DNA of 64,000 nt from Clostridia bacterium. GTDB lineage: Bacteria > Bacillota > Clostridia > TANB77 > CAG-508. The position numbers were made by a program, and so were the translations under genes. Shown here piece after piece: positions 16,788-24,480 of the stretch; within the stretch, counting starts at the first letter, position 1; each line of letters opens with the position of its first letter. Under the pieces are notes generated by a model. The model had not been told where the DNA came from. It did not search any database and saw nothing but the letters and a program-made list of their open reading frames with translations. The stretch covers positions 1 to 64,000 of the forward strand of contig CAADUZ010000016.1 of the NCBI GenBank assembly GCA_900752335.1. The letters run 5' to 3'.

Positions 16788-17003
16788 ATGTTAAAGAATC
16801 AAAAAGGTATCACTTTAGTTGCTTTAGTTATAACAATAGTTATATTAATAATTTTAGCAACAGTTTCAATCACAATCGCTTTAAATGGTGGTATAGTTGG
16901 ACATGCTGAAAGTGGTGCAGCAGCATATGATGCAGCAGCAACAGATGAAGCTGGAAAGATTACTAACGTAGAGCATTGGATAAACGGAATGCTAACAGAA
17001 TAA
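16788..17003 (+). CDS. Small type IV pilin (probable major pilin)
   Basis: A 71-residue prepilin with a short basic leader (MLKNQKG), cleavage predicted between Gly7 and Ile8, and a hydrophobic alpha-1 helix beginning ITLVALVITIVILIILA. The conserved Glu at mature position 5 is absent (Ala is there), a feature of one clostridial pilin-like group. The globular part is tiny (about 40 residues, Ala/Gly-rich). A near-perfect AAAGGAGGAG ribosome binding site and a hairpin directly downstream suggest it is the most highly expressed gene of the cluster, hence the major pilin. It is much shorter than typical pilins of 130-160 residues. Confidence 0.82.
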   Translation: MLKNQKGITLVALVITIVILIILATVSITIALNGGIVGHAESGAAAYDAAATDEAGKITNVEHWINGMLTE

Positions 17004-17081
17004 TTGCTAACCTAAAGTAGCAAATTAAAAAAATTTTAAACGGTTTAAGATTTCTTTAAACTATGTTAAACTAAAAATATA

Positions 17082-17143
17082 AGAGGTTATTACTTGTCAA
17101 ATATAATTTAAAATATATAATTATATTTTAAGTATAACCTCTA
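17082..17143 (+). promoter_or_regulatory. Long two-part hairpin between pilin and prepilin peptidase
   Basis: AGAGGTTAT (17082-17090) pairs with ATAACCTCT (17134-17142), with an inner AAATATAATT/AATTATATTT stem. The weak T tract after it suggests partial termination or 3'-end stabilisation of a pilin mRNA rather than full stop, since the following genes lack an obvious promoter of their own. Confidence 0.65.
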
Positions 17144-17163
17144 TTTTAAAATAAGGAGTATAC

Positions 17164-17979
17164 ATGGACTATATATTATATATACTAATATTTTGTATAG
17201 GAGCATTATTTGGAAGCTTTTTTACTCTAGCAGTATATAGAATTCCAATTAGGCAAGATATAACACATACACGTTCTTATTGCCCAAAATGCAATCATAA
17301 ATTAGGTTTTCTAGATATGATTCCAATATTAAGTTATACATTTTTAGGTGGAAAATGTAGATATTGCAAAGAAAAAATAAGACCAAGATATATATTACTA
17401 GAAATATTATCTGGAATAGTTTTTGTATTATTTGCACTTTCAATTAAATTTAGTATATTTACGATAAATGTGCAATCAGTAGTTTACTTAATAGCAGGAG
17501 CATTATATTTAGCTACATTATTTATTATTGCAGGAATTGACAAAGAAAGAATAAGAATCGAAAAGCCAGTTCTACTATTTGGCTTTATTTGTGTTACTAT
17601 ATATATGATATATCTATATATAGTAGAAAAAGATGCTAGTATCTATAGATATGTTATTTATTTAGTATTGGCCTGCTTATTATTACTATTTAGTATAGTA
17701 TACTTACGAAAAAAAGGAGAAGATAGCTATCCTATTGATATTTTAATACTATCAATGCTTATGGTATTATTCTCATATGAAGCAGTATATATCTATACGG
17801 TAATAATTACACTACTTGCAACTGCAATACAATTACTAATTTATAAATTGCACGAAAGAAAAAGCAAAGCTGTAAAAAAAGTAAAAATAGAAAATGCAAA
17901 AGTTCCAGTGGGATTTTATATGTGCGTTTCTAATATAGTTGTTTTGTTAGTAACAAATTTTATGATATTCTACATATAA
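17164..17979 (+). CDS. pilD: Prepilin peptidase (PilD family)
   Basis: A 271-residue polytopic membrane protease that removes prepilin leaders and methylates the new N-terminus. The N-terminal methylase-like domain has GSFFTLAVYRIP and two CxxC pairs (Cys40/43 and Cys65/68). The first catalytic Asp is Asp126 in IAGIDKERI. The second should lie in a GxGD motif; here the aligned stretch reads S-Y-P-I-D192, so the Asp is present but both glycines are missing. The C-terminal VPVGFYMCVSN corresponds to the usual PFGP helix. The cluster's own pilins are the obvious substrates. Confidence 0.88.
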   Translation: MDYILYILIFCIGALFGSFFTLAVYRIPIRQDITHTRSYCPKCNHKLGFLDMIPILSYTFLGGKCRYCKEKIRPRYILLEILSGIVFVLFALSIKFSIFTINVQSVVYLIAGALYLATLFIIAGIDKERIRIEKPVLLFGFICVTIYMIYLYIVEKDASIYRYVIYLVLACLLLLFSIVYLRKKGEDSYPIDILILSMLMVLFSYEAVYIYTVIITLLATAIQLLIYKLHERKSKAVKKVKIENAKVPVGFYMCVSNIVVLLVTNFMIFYI

Positions 17980-17985
17980 GGTGAT

Positions 17986-18414
17986 ATGATGGAAAAAAAG
18001 AAAAAAATAGATATAATTAAACAAAAACTGAAGTCGAATAAGGGCTTTACGATGCAAGACCTAATAGCTGGCTGCATAATACTTACAATATTTGTTGGTA
18101 CTATTACTGCACTTTTGACTTCGGTGTATAAAATAAATATAAAGACAAGGTTAACTTCACAAATGGCAACATACGCAGTGGAAATTTTAGAAGATATTGA
18201 TAAAATTTCATATTCAGATGCACAAAAGAGAACAGGAGCGTATTATAAAGGACAATTTCAAATTCCAGCAGGATTCAATGTGGATTTAAGCTTAACAGAT
18301 TATGGCGAAAATTTAGAAGACGTAATAAAAATAGTAAATTTAAAAATATCATATACACTTCAAGGAGAAACAACAGAATATACAGTACAGAGATTAAAAA
18401 TAAAAGAAGTATAG
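17986..18414 (+). CDS. Minor pilin (PilV/GspI-like)
   Basis: A 142-residue prepilin-like protein with an 18-residue basic leader, KG before the predicted cleavage site, and a mature helix beginning FTMQDLIAGCIILTIF. The acidic residue at mature position 5 is Asp rather than Glu. The C-terminal domain is beta-rich with a conserved-looking VKILNLKISYT pattern. It lies six bases after the peptidase gene. A second in-frame ATG at 17989 has better spacing from the AAGGTG site and may be the true start. Minor pilins prime pilus assembly at the membrane. Confidence 0.78.
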   Translation: MMEKKKKIDIIKQKLKSNKGFTMQDLIAGCIILTIFVGTITALLTSVYKINIKTRLTSQMATYAVEILEDIDKISYSDAQKRTGAYYKGQFQIPAGFNVDLSLTDYGENLEDVIKIVNLKISYTLQGETTEYTVQRLKIKEV

Positions 18415-18439
18415 AAAAGAAAGGAGTGCTTAATATATA

Positions 18440-18886
18440 ATGCAAATAAAAACAAATCAAAAGGGAATTACATTACCTTCATTAGTTGCATATATATCAA
18501 TTCTTATGATAGTTATAGCAGCTATGACAACAATGAGCACTTTCTTTTATAAAAACATAAGCGGAGTTGTAGATACACCAAAATACTTGTCGGAATTTAA
18601 TAAATTTAGCATGTTTTTTGTAGCAGACATAAAAAATTATAGTAAGGCAAATGTTACAAGCAATACTATAGAATTTGAAAATGGGCCAACATATAAATAT
18701 CAGGGAAATGCAATATATAGAAATGACGTAAAAATAGCAGAATATATTATGAGTTGCGATTTTACATTATCACAATATAATGTAGATACAACAAGTAAAA
18801 ATATTATAAACGTAAATATGCAAATAGGAAAAACAGCAGAAAAATCAGTACAGGAAAATGTTGATTTTGTATTAAAGTACTGGTAA
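18440..18886 (+). CDS. Minor pilin (PilW/GspJ-like)
   Basis: A 148-residue prepilin-like protein: leader MQIKTNQKG, then a hydrophobic helix ITLPSLVAYISILMIVIAA. Mature position 5 is Ser instead of Glu. The region after the helix has a D-T-P-K-Y...F-N-K-F pattern and beta strands with the repeated 'I-E-F-E-N-G-P-T-Y-K-Y' and 'Y-R-N-D-V-K-I' elements common to GspJ-type minor pilins. The ribosome binding site AAGGAG is 13 bases from the ATG, longer than usual, so translation may be low. Confidence 0.75.
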   Translation: MQIKTNQKGITLPSLVAYISILMIVIAAMTTMSTFFYKNISGVVDTPKYLSEFNKFSMFFVADIKNYSKANVTSNTIEFENGPTYKYQGNAIYRNDVKIAEYIMSCDFTLSQYNVDTTSKNIINVNMQIGKTAEKSVQENVDFVLKYW

Positions 18887-18939
18887 TAATATTTACAAAA
18901 ATGTAGATAATATATAATACAAATGAAAGGAGATATTCT

Positions 18940-20565
18940 ATGGATTCAAAAAAAAGACAGCCTCTAGGAATAGAACTAGTAAAAAGAGGAATCGTATCAG
19001 AAGAAGATATTGAAAGAGCATTAGATTATCAAAAAGCTGAACCAAAGAAAAAAATAGGAGATATATTAAATATCTTAAGACTATGTGACCCTTATGTATT
19101 AATAAATGCTATGGGTGAAATTTTAGAGGAAAAAGCTATATATTTAAGAGAAGGAGATATAAAAGTAAATGCATTAGACTATATTTCTATAGATATAGCT
19201 AGACAATATAAAGCAATACCATTTGAAGAAAATGGTGGAAGAATAAAAGTATGTTTTGCAGATACTTCTAATAGAAGAGCCGTTGAAACTGTAAGACTTT
19301 TACTATTAAACAAAGGTCTTATAATGGATAAATACATTACCTTTGAAACAAATATAGACTTAATATTAAACTCATTTGCTGGAAGTTCAGAAAGCATAGA
19401 CTTAAATGCGGACGTATCTGGATTTGTAGATAGTGTAATTAAAACTGCAATGGATAAAAGAGCAAGTGATATTCATATAGAACCACTACAAGACGGAATG
19501 AGAGTAAGATACAGAATTGATGGTGTATTAGTAGATGCGGCAAATATTGGTAAGGAAAAACAAGCACAAATAATTGGTAGATTAAAAGCAATATCTAATA
19601 TGCATCAAGAGAAACAAGATTCACAAGATGGTAGAATTATAATGTACCCAGATTACAATATTCGTGTATCTTCACAAAGGAATATATATGGCGAAAAATT
19701 TGTTTTAAGATTATTAAAGAAAAATGAAGATATAAGGTCAATATTCGATTTAGGTTTTCCAAATGACGAAAAACTAGTAAAAGATGCATTTAACAAGAAA
19801 AACAGTATAACAGTTATTGCAGCGCCAACAGGAGAAGGTAAAACAACAACCTTATATAGTATTATAGATTATCTAAATAAACCACAAATAAATATAACAA
19901 CAATAGAGGACCCAGTAGAAATACGTATAAATGGATTAAACCAAATAGAAGTAGATCCAAAAATTACATTTGCGGACTCTTTAAGAACTGTTTTAAGACA
20001 AGACCCAGATATTATACTAGTTGGAGAAATAAGAGATAAAGAAACAGCAGAAATAGCAATGCAAGCAGGTCAAACAGGACATTATGTGCTATCAACAATA
20101 CACACAATAGATGCGGTAGAAGTAATAACAAGATTAAGAAAAATGGGTGTATCAAATTATGATATTTCTAGTACACTTGCCACTTCAGTATCACAAAGAT
20201 TAGTTAGAAGATTATGCCCACATTGTTTAAAAGAAAGAGATTTTACTACAGAAGAGAAAGAATTTATAAAGAAAATAGGGGACAGATATAATATAGAATT
20301 TGATTTAAACGGAAAGAAAACATATGATGCAGTAGGTTGCAAAAAGTGTAACAACACTGGATATCTTGGAAGAATAGGAATATTTGAATTACTAATTTTA
20401 AATGACGAGATAAGAACATTAATAGTAGAGGATAAATCTGCTATAGATATAAGAAAAGCAGCACTAAATTCAGGATATGTACCACTTATTGTAGACGGAA
20501 TAAACAAAGTAATAAACGGAATAACTAATATGGAAGAACTAAATAATAAACTAGCCCTATATTAA
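18940..20565 (+). CDS. pilB: Type IV pilus extension ATPase PilB
   Basis: A 541-residue secretion ATPase powering pilus extension from the cytoplasmic face. The N-terminal GspE/MshEN domain spans about 1-150. The ATPase core follows, with RASDIHIEP near 178, Walker A APTGEGKTTT near 297 (the usual GSGK Ser is Glu), the Asp box, Walker B DPDIILVGEIRD near 353 and the His box STIHTIDA. A tetracysteine zinc motif (CPHC...CKKC near 427-468) distinguishes PilB/GspE from PilT. It is followed after 17 bases by pilT. Confidence 0.95.
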   Translation: MDSKKRQPLGIELVKRGIVSEEDIERALDYQKAEPKKKIGDILNILRLCDPYVLINAMGEILEEKAIYLREGDIKVNALDYISIDIARQYKAIPFEENGGRIKVCFADTSNRRAVETVRLLLLNKGLIMDKYITFETNIDLILNSFAGSSESIDLNADVSGFVDSVIKTAMDKRASDIHIEPLQDGMRVRYRIDGVLVDAANIGKEKQAQIIGRLKAISNMHQEKQDSQDGRIIMYPDYNIRVSSQRNIYGEKFVLRLLKKNEDIRSIFDLGFPNDEKLVKDAFNKKNSITVIAAPTGEGKTTTLYSIIDYLNKPQINITTIEDPVEIRINGLNQIEVDPKITFADSLRTVLRQDPDIILVGEIRDKETAEIAMQAGQTGHYVLSTIHTIDAVEVITRLRKMGVSNYDISSTLATSVSQRLVRRLCPHCLKERDFTTEEKEFIKKIGDRYNIEFDLNGKKTYDAVGCKKCNNTGYLGRIGIFELLILNDEIRTLIVEDKSAIDIRKAALNSGYVPLIVDGINKVINGITNMEELNNKLALY

Positions 20566-20582
20566 TATTTTGGAGGTAACCA

Positions 20583-21701
20583 ATGATAGATATTGATAAA
20601 GTTTTAGATGCAGCAAAGAAAAAAGACGCATCAGACGTTCATTTAATATGTAACTTAAAACCAATGTTAAGAATAAGAAGAGATTTAATTGAATATGATT
20701 CTCCTTCGCCTTTAACAGAAGACGATATGTACGACATATACGATTATTTTGTAAGAGGAAATGTAGATAAGGACAGGGTATTTAAAGAAACAAAAAAATT
20801 AGATTCATCATTTGAATTTGAAGATATACGTTTAAGGGTAAATATTTCACTTGCAAATGATATACCACTATTTACATTAAGACTTATAAAAAATGAATTA
20901 CCTAAATATGAAGATTTAGGCGTACCAGATATAGTAAGAAGAATGACATATCAGCCACAAGGATTAATACTTGTTACTGGTAAAACAAACTCTGGTAAAA
21001 CAACAACATTAAATGCATTAATTAATGAAATAAATGAAAACCAAAACAAAAAAATACTTACACTTGAAAGCCCTATAGAATATAAACATACAAGTAAAAA
21101 ATCGGTAATAGTTCAAAAAGAAATTGGTGCAGGTAGAGATTGTTTAAACTATAGTGATGGTGTTAAGAACTCTTTAAGAGAGGACTGCGACATACTAGTA
21201 ATAGGAGAGATTAGAGATAGAGAAACAATGGAAGCAGCTATAGAAACAGCAGAAGCAGGTCACTTGGTTATAGGAACACTTCATACAAAATCATGTGCAG
21301 AAACAATCGATAGAATGGTAAACTTTTATGAAATAAGAGATCAACAAACAGTAAAATACCTAATATCTTCACTATTAAAACTAGTTATATCTCAAAGATT
21401 ATTACCATCAAAAACCGGAAAACTAGTATTAGTACCAGAAGTAATGGTTGTAGATAATATTGTTTCTGGGTTAATTAGAAAAGAGAAAATTAGTGTAGCG
21501 GAAATAGAAGATGCTATACAAAGTAACCTAGAAAAAGGAAGCATTGGATTAATAAACTCAATAGCAGAGCTATTTGTGGACGACGTAATAACATTAGACC
21601 AAGCTAAAGCACAAATAGAAGAAAAGAACATAGAAACATTAAATAGAACTATAATGCAATTAAAAATTAAAAAAGAAAAAACTAATAAAATAATGCAATA
21701 A
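20583..21701 (+). CDS. pilT: Type IV pilus retraction ATPase PilT
   Basis: A 372-residue PilT-family hexameric ATPase that retracts pili, enabling twitching motility and DNA uptake. It has the N-terminal ASDVHL element, Walker A near residue 131 (VTGKTNSGKTTT), Walker B ILVIGEIRDRETM, and the His box IGTLHT. It lacks the zinc tetracysteine motif of PilB. The C-terminal AIRNLIRE motif needed for retraction in Gram-negative PilT is not recognisable. The presence of separate pilB and pilT argues for dynamic pili rather than a simple secretion pseudopilus. Confidence 0.92.
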   Translation: MIDIDKVLDAAKKKDASDVHLICNLKPMLRIRRDLIEYDSPSPLTEDDMYDIYDYFVRGNVDKDRVFKETKKLDSSFEFEDIRLRVNISLANDIPLFTLRLIKNELPKYEDLGVPDIVRRMTYQPQGLILVTGKTNSGKTTTLNALINEINENQNKKILTLESPIEYKHTSKKSVIVQKEIGAGRDCLNYSDGVKNSLREDCDILVIGEIRDRETMEAAIETAEAGHLVIGTLHTKSCAETIDRMVNFYEIRDQQTVKYLISSLLKLVISQRLLPSKTGKLVLVPEVMVVDNIVSGLIRKEKISVAEIEDAIQSNLEKGSIGLINSIAELFVDDVITLDQAKAQIEEKNIETLNRTIMQLKIKKEKTNKIMQ

Positions 21702-21744
21702 TATGATATAATAAGAAAAAAATATTATATGGAAAGGAGAAAAA

Positions 21745-23109
21745 ATGCCAGAGTATATTTACAGAGCAGTTACTTCAAAGGGACAAATTGTACGAAACAG
21801 AGTAGAAGACGTAAATAGAAACACTCTTATAAAAAAGCTAAAAAACAATGATTTGCTTCCAATAAGTATTGTACAAGTTGGATATAGAGGCAAGAAGACG
21901 AAAGCTAATAGAAGAAATATGATGGATATTGACGACATTATGAAACAAGCTGACTCTGCAAACATAATGCAAGGGAGAGCTACTGCAAAGCCATCTATAA
22001 AAGAAAGAATAAATTTAGCATTAGCAAGAGAGGAAAAAATAACAACAAGAGATATTATAATATTTACACAAAACTTTTACTTGTTAAAAAAGGCAAACTT
22101 TAACAATATACATGCCTTAAGTACAATTATAGAAAGTACAGATAACTTGTCTTTGAGAGGAATATTGCAAGATATTTTAGCCGGTGTTGAAGCCGGAGAG
22201 TATATGTATACTACAATGGAATATTATTCAAATATATTTCCATATATATATACAAATATGATTAAAGTAGGAGAATTATCTGGTTCGCTTACCAAATCAT
22301 TGGAGCAAGCTGTTAAGTATTTGGAAACTTCAGATACAACGGCAAGTAGATTAAGAAAAATAATTATACCAAACGCAATACAATTATTAGCTATTATAGC
22401 ATTGTTAATATTTGGTGTTGCATATATTATCCCTATAATACAAGATGCTTTTGCAGAATCGGGAACAAGCCAAACCTTACCAGGAATAACATTATGGTTT
22501 GTTGATTTTTGTAATGCGTTGGGAAGAGTATGGTATATACCAGTAATTATAATAGCTGCAGTGGTTGGCGTTGTTGTACTATATATAAATACACCAAAAG
22601 GAAAGTACAATTTCCACTATTTCAAATACAAAATGCCTGTGTTTGGAAAATTAATATATGCAATGGATTTTGCAAGACTAATGAGAGCAATGCTTTTAAA
22701 CCTAGAAAATGGTATGAGAATTCAAGAAGCGCTTGAAGTAAGTAAAGCAGTTGTAAAAAATTACGTTATGCTGTCAATAATCGAAACTTCGATAAACAAT
22801 ATATTAATAGGTGCTTCGTGGATAGAGCCTTTTGAAAATTCAGGATTAGCATCATCTATGCAAACAGAAATGTTAAAAATAGGTATGCAAACAGATATAG
22901 TTGAAATGATGCGAAAGCTAGTTGAATACATGGAAATAGATATAGAGAACTTAATGCAAAAGGTAATGGCAGTATTACCACAAATAGTTTACTCTATAGT
23001 AGGTATATTCCTAATATTCCTTGTAATTGTAATTATAGTACCTTGTATACAACTATATATGGGTGCTTGGATATTCGATTCGGTCGACTTAACACAGTAT
23101 GGAATGTAA
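21745..23109 (+). CDS. pilC: Type IV pilus platform protein PilC
   Basis: A 454-residue polytopic platform protein of the GspF/PilC family, on which PilB and PilT act. It contains two GspF repeats: the first around residues 115-235 (IIFTQNFYLLKKANFNNIHAL start), the second around 295-440 (YAMDFARLMRAMLLNLENG). Each is followed by hydrophobic helices. Between residues 45 and 110 it has an additional positively charged linker not typical of the family. The ATG follows AAAGGAG. It is the last gene of the pilus cluster and is closed by a terminator. Confidence 0.92.
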   Translation: MPEYIYRAVTSKGQIVRNRVEDVNRNTLIKKLKNNDLLPISIVQVGYRGKKTKANRRNMMDIDDIMKQADSANIMQGRATAKPSIKERINLALAREEKITTRDIIIFTQNFYLLKKANFNNIHALSTIIESTDNLSLRGILQDILAGVEAGEYMYTTMEYYSNIFPYIYTNMIKVGELSGSLTKSLEQAVKYLETSDTTASRLRKIIIPNAIQLLAIIALLIFGVAYIIPIIQDAFAESGTSQTLPGITLWFVDFCNALGRVWYIPVIIIAAVVGVVVLYINTPKGKYNFHYFKYKMPVFGKLIYAMDFARLMRAMLLNLENGMRIQEALEVSKAVVKNYVMLSIIETSINNILIGASWIEPFENSGLASSMQTEMLKIGMQTDIVEMMRKLVEYMEIDIENLMQKVMAVLPQIVYSIVGIFLIFLVIVIIVPCIQLYMGAWIFDSVDLTQYGM

Positions 23110-23116
23110 ATTATAT

Positions 23117-23170
23117 AAAAACTATTCAAATAAAAATTATTTATGATATAATTCATTTGAATAGTTTTTT
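23117..23170 (+). terminator. Rho-independent terminator of the pilus cluster
   Basis: AAAACTATTCAAAT pairs with ATTTGAATAGTTTT and runs into T residues, with a 23-base loop. Confidence 0.8.
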
Positions 23171-23195
23171 ATTATGATAAGGAGAAAATAACAAA

Positions 23196-24074
23196 ATGAA
23201 AATAGGAATAGATTTGGGTGGAAGCCATATAGGACTGGCTTTAATAGATAATAATATAGTAGAAAAAGTGGAAATAGATTTAGAAAAAAGAGAAGACATA
23301 GAAGGATATATTATGTCCATACTAAACTATTATATTGATAAATTTGTAAAAAATAATAATATAGAATTAATAGGAATAGCAAGCCCGGGAAATCCAGATA
23401 ATGCAAATATTTGTATAACTAATATTGTAAATTTAGGTATAGAAAAGTTGGACTTAAAACCAATTTCAGAAAAATATAATATACCTATAAAATTAAAAAA
23501 TGATTCAAAAGCGGCAGGACTTGCAGAGTTTAAATATGGTTCACTAAAAGAATATAATGATGCGGTATTTTTATGCTTGGGAACAGGAATTGGCTCGGCA
23601 GTGTTTTTAAATGGAAAATTGCTAGAGGCTAATAAGCATGTTGGGTTTGAACTTGGACATATTGTAATAGACAGAGATGGAATTAAGTGTAATTGTGGTA
23701 AAAAAGGTTGTTTTGAAACATATTGCTCTATAAAACGATTTAAAGAAAATGCAAGAAAAGTTTTAAATGTAGGAGAAATACCAGCAGAAGAGTTATTAAA
23801 GATAATAAAAGAAAATTTAGAAAATAAAGAAATAACTAAACTTATAGACGAATATATAGATAATTTAATTATAGGTTTATCAAATGTAATAGATATATTC
23901 GAGCCGGAGGCAATTAGTTTAGGTGGAAGCTTTGTGTTTTTTAAAGACTTATTCTATGAAAAACTTATTGCAGAAATGCAAAAAAGGAAATATGTATTTA
24001 ATAAAGAAAGTGTGCCTGAAATTGTACTAGCAGACTTAAAAAACGATGCTGGCATGATAGGTGCAGTGCTATAA
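23196..24074 (+). CDS. ROK-family sugar kinase (glucokinase-like)
   Basis: A 292-residue ROK kinase that phosphorylates glucose or a related hexose in the cytoplasm. It has the N-terminal phosphate loop GIDLGGSHIG, the ROK signature around residues 120-150 (CLGTGIGSAVFLNG...ELGHIVI), and the zinc-binding CNCGKKGCFE motif near 168. There is no helix-turn-helix, so it is an enzyme rather than a ROK repressor. The exact sugar cannot be read from sequence. It is monocistronic, between a terminator and the promoter of the next transcription unit. Confidence 0.88.
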   Translation: MKIGIDLGGSHIGLALIDNNIVEKVEIDLEKREDIEGYIMSILNYYIDKFVKNNNIELIGIASPGNPDNANICITNIVNLGIEKLDLKPISEKYNIPIKLKNDSKAAGLAEFKYGSLKEYNDAVFLCLGTGIGSAVFLNGKLLEANKHVGFELGHIVIDRDGIKCNCGKKGCFETYCSIKRFKENARKVLNVGEIPAEELLKIIKENLENKEITKLIDEYIDNLIIGLSNVIDIFEPEAISLGGSFVFFKDLFYEKLIAEMQKRKYVFNKESVPEIVLADLKNDAGMIGAVL

Positions 24075-24088
24075 AAAGCAAGGCAAAT

Positions 24089-24117
24089 TTGACAAAATTT
24101 ATAAAAAATAGTATAAT
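24089..24117 (+). promoter_or_regulatory. Consensus promoter of a noncoding transcription unit
   Basis: TTGACA (24089-24094), 17-base spacer, TATAAT (24112-24117): a perfect match, starting within 20 bases of the ROK stop codon. The next gene begins more than 360 bases later and a terminator intervenes. Confidence 0.85.
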
Positions 24118-24123
24118 AATTTA

Positions 24124-24385
24124 CAGTTGTTGCCAAAATAGGTAAAGAAGAGATTTATATATAATAAAATATAATATTGTAAATTATTAAGAGATTATAA
24201 AATTAAGAATAGTAATATAAAAAATATGCTTATGGTGCGGAAAATATATTAAGCATGTTATATAGAGTTATGTAATAAAAAAGGAACAAAAAACAAAGAG
24301 CGGTTTTATAATGGATTTTTGCGTGTAGTTAATCGTGCAAGGAAAAAGTAATTTATAGTATTATATAGATTACTTTTTATTTTTG
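24124..24385 (+). ncRNA. Candidate structured small RNA of unknown family
   Basis: About 260 bases lie between a perfect sigma-A promoter and a rho-independent terminator, with no credible reading frame. The sequence contains paired segments (for example ATGCTTAT at 24227-24234 with ATTAAGCAT at 24250-24258) and a relatively GC-rich block at 24297-24342 containing GAGCGG and GCGTG words unlike the flanking AT-rich DNA. It does not match tmRNA, RNase P or SRP RNA signatures that I can recognise; 6S RNA cannot be excluded. It may alternatively be a long, attenuated leader of RNase J. Confidence 0.55.
24343..24385 (+). terminator. Rho-independent terminator of the candidate small RNA
   Basis: AAAAAGTAAT (24343-24352) pairs with ATTACTTTTT (24369-24378), then TATTTTTG. 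The stem is extended by TATA/TATA. Confidence 0.85.
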
Positions 24386-24480
24386 TGTATTATGCTTATC
24401 ATAGAAATAAAATGTTAATAATAATTAAGGTCGTATATAAATTTAAAAAATAAAATTAGAAAAGGAGAGATTTAATTTAC

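Noticed and set aside
24118..24385. tmRNA, RNase P RNA or SRP RNA
   Set aside because: The expected terminal or core signatures of these RNAs are absent, and the length of ~265 bases does not fit tmRNA or RNase P.
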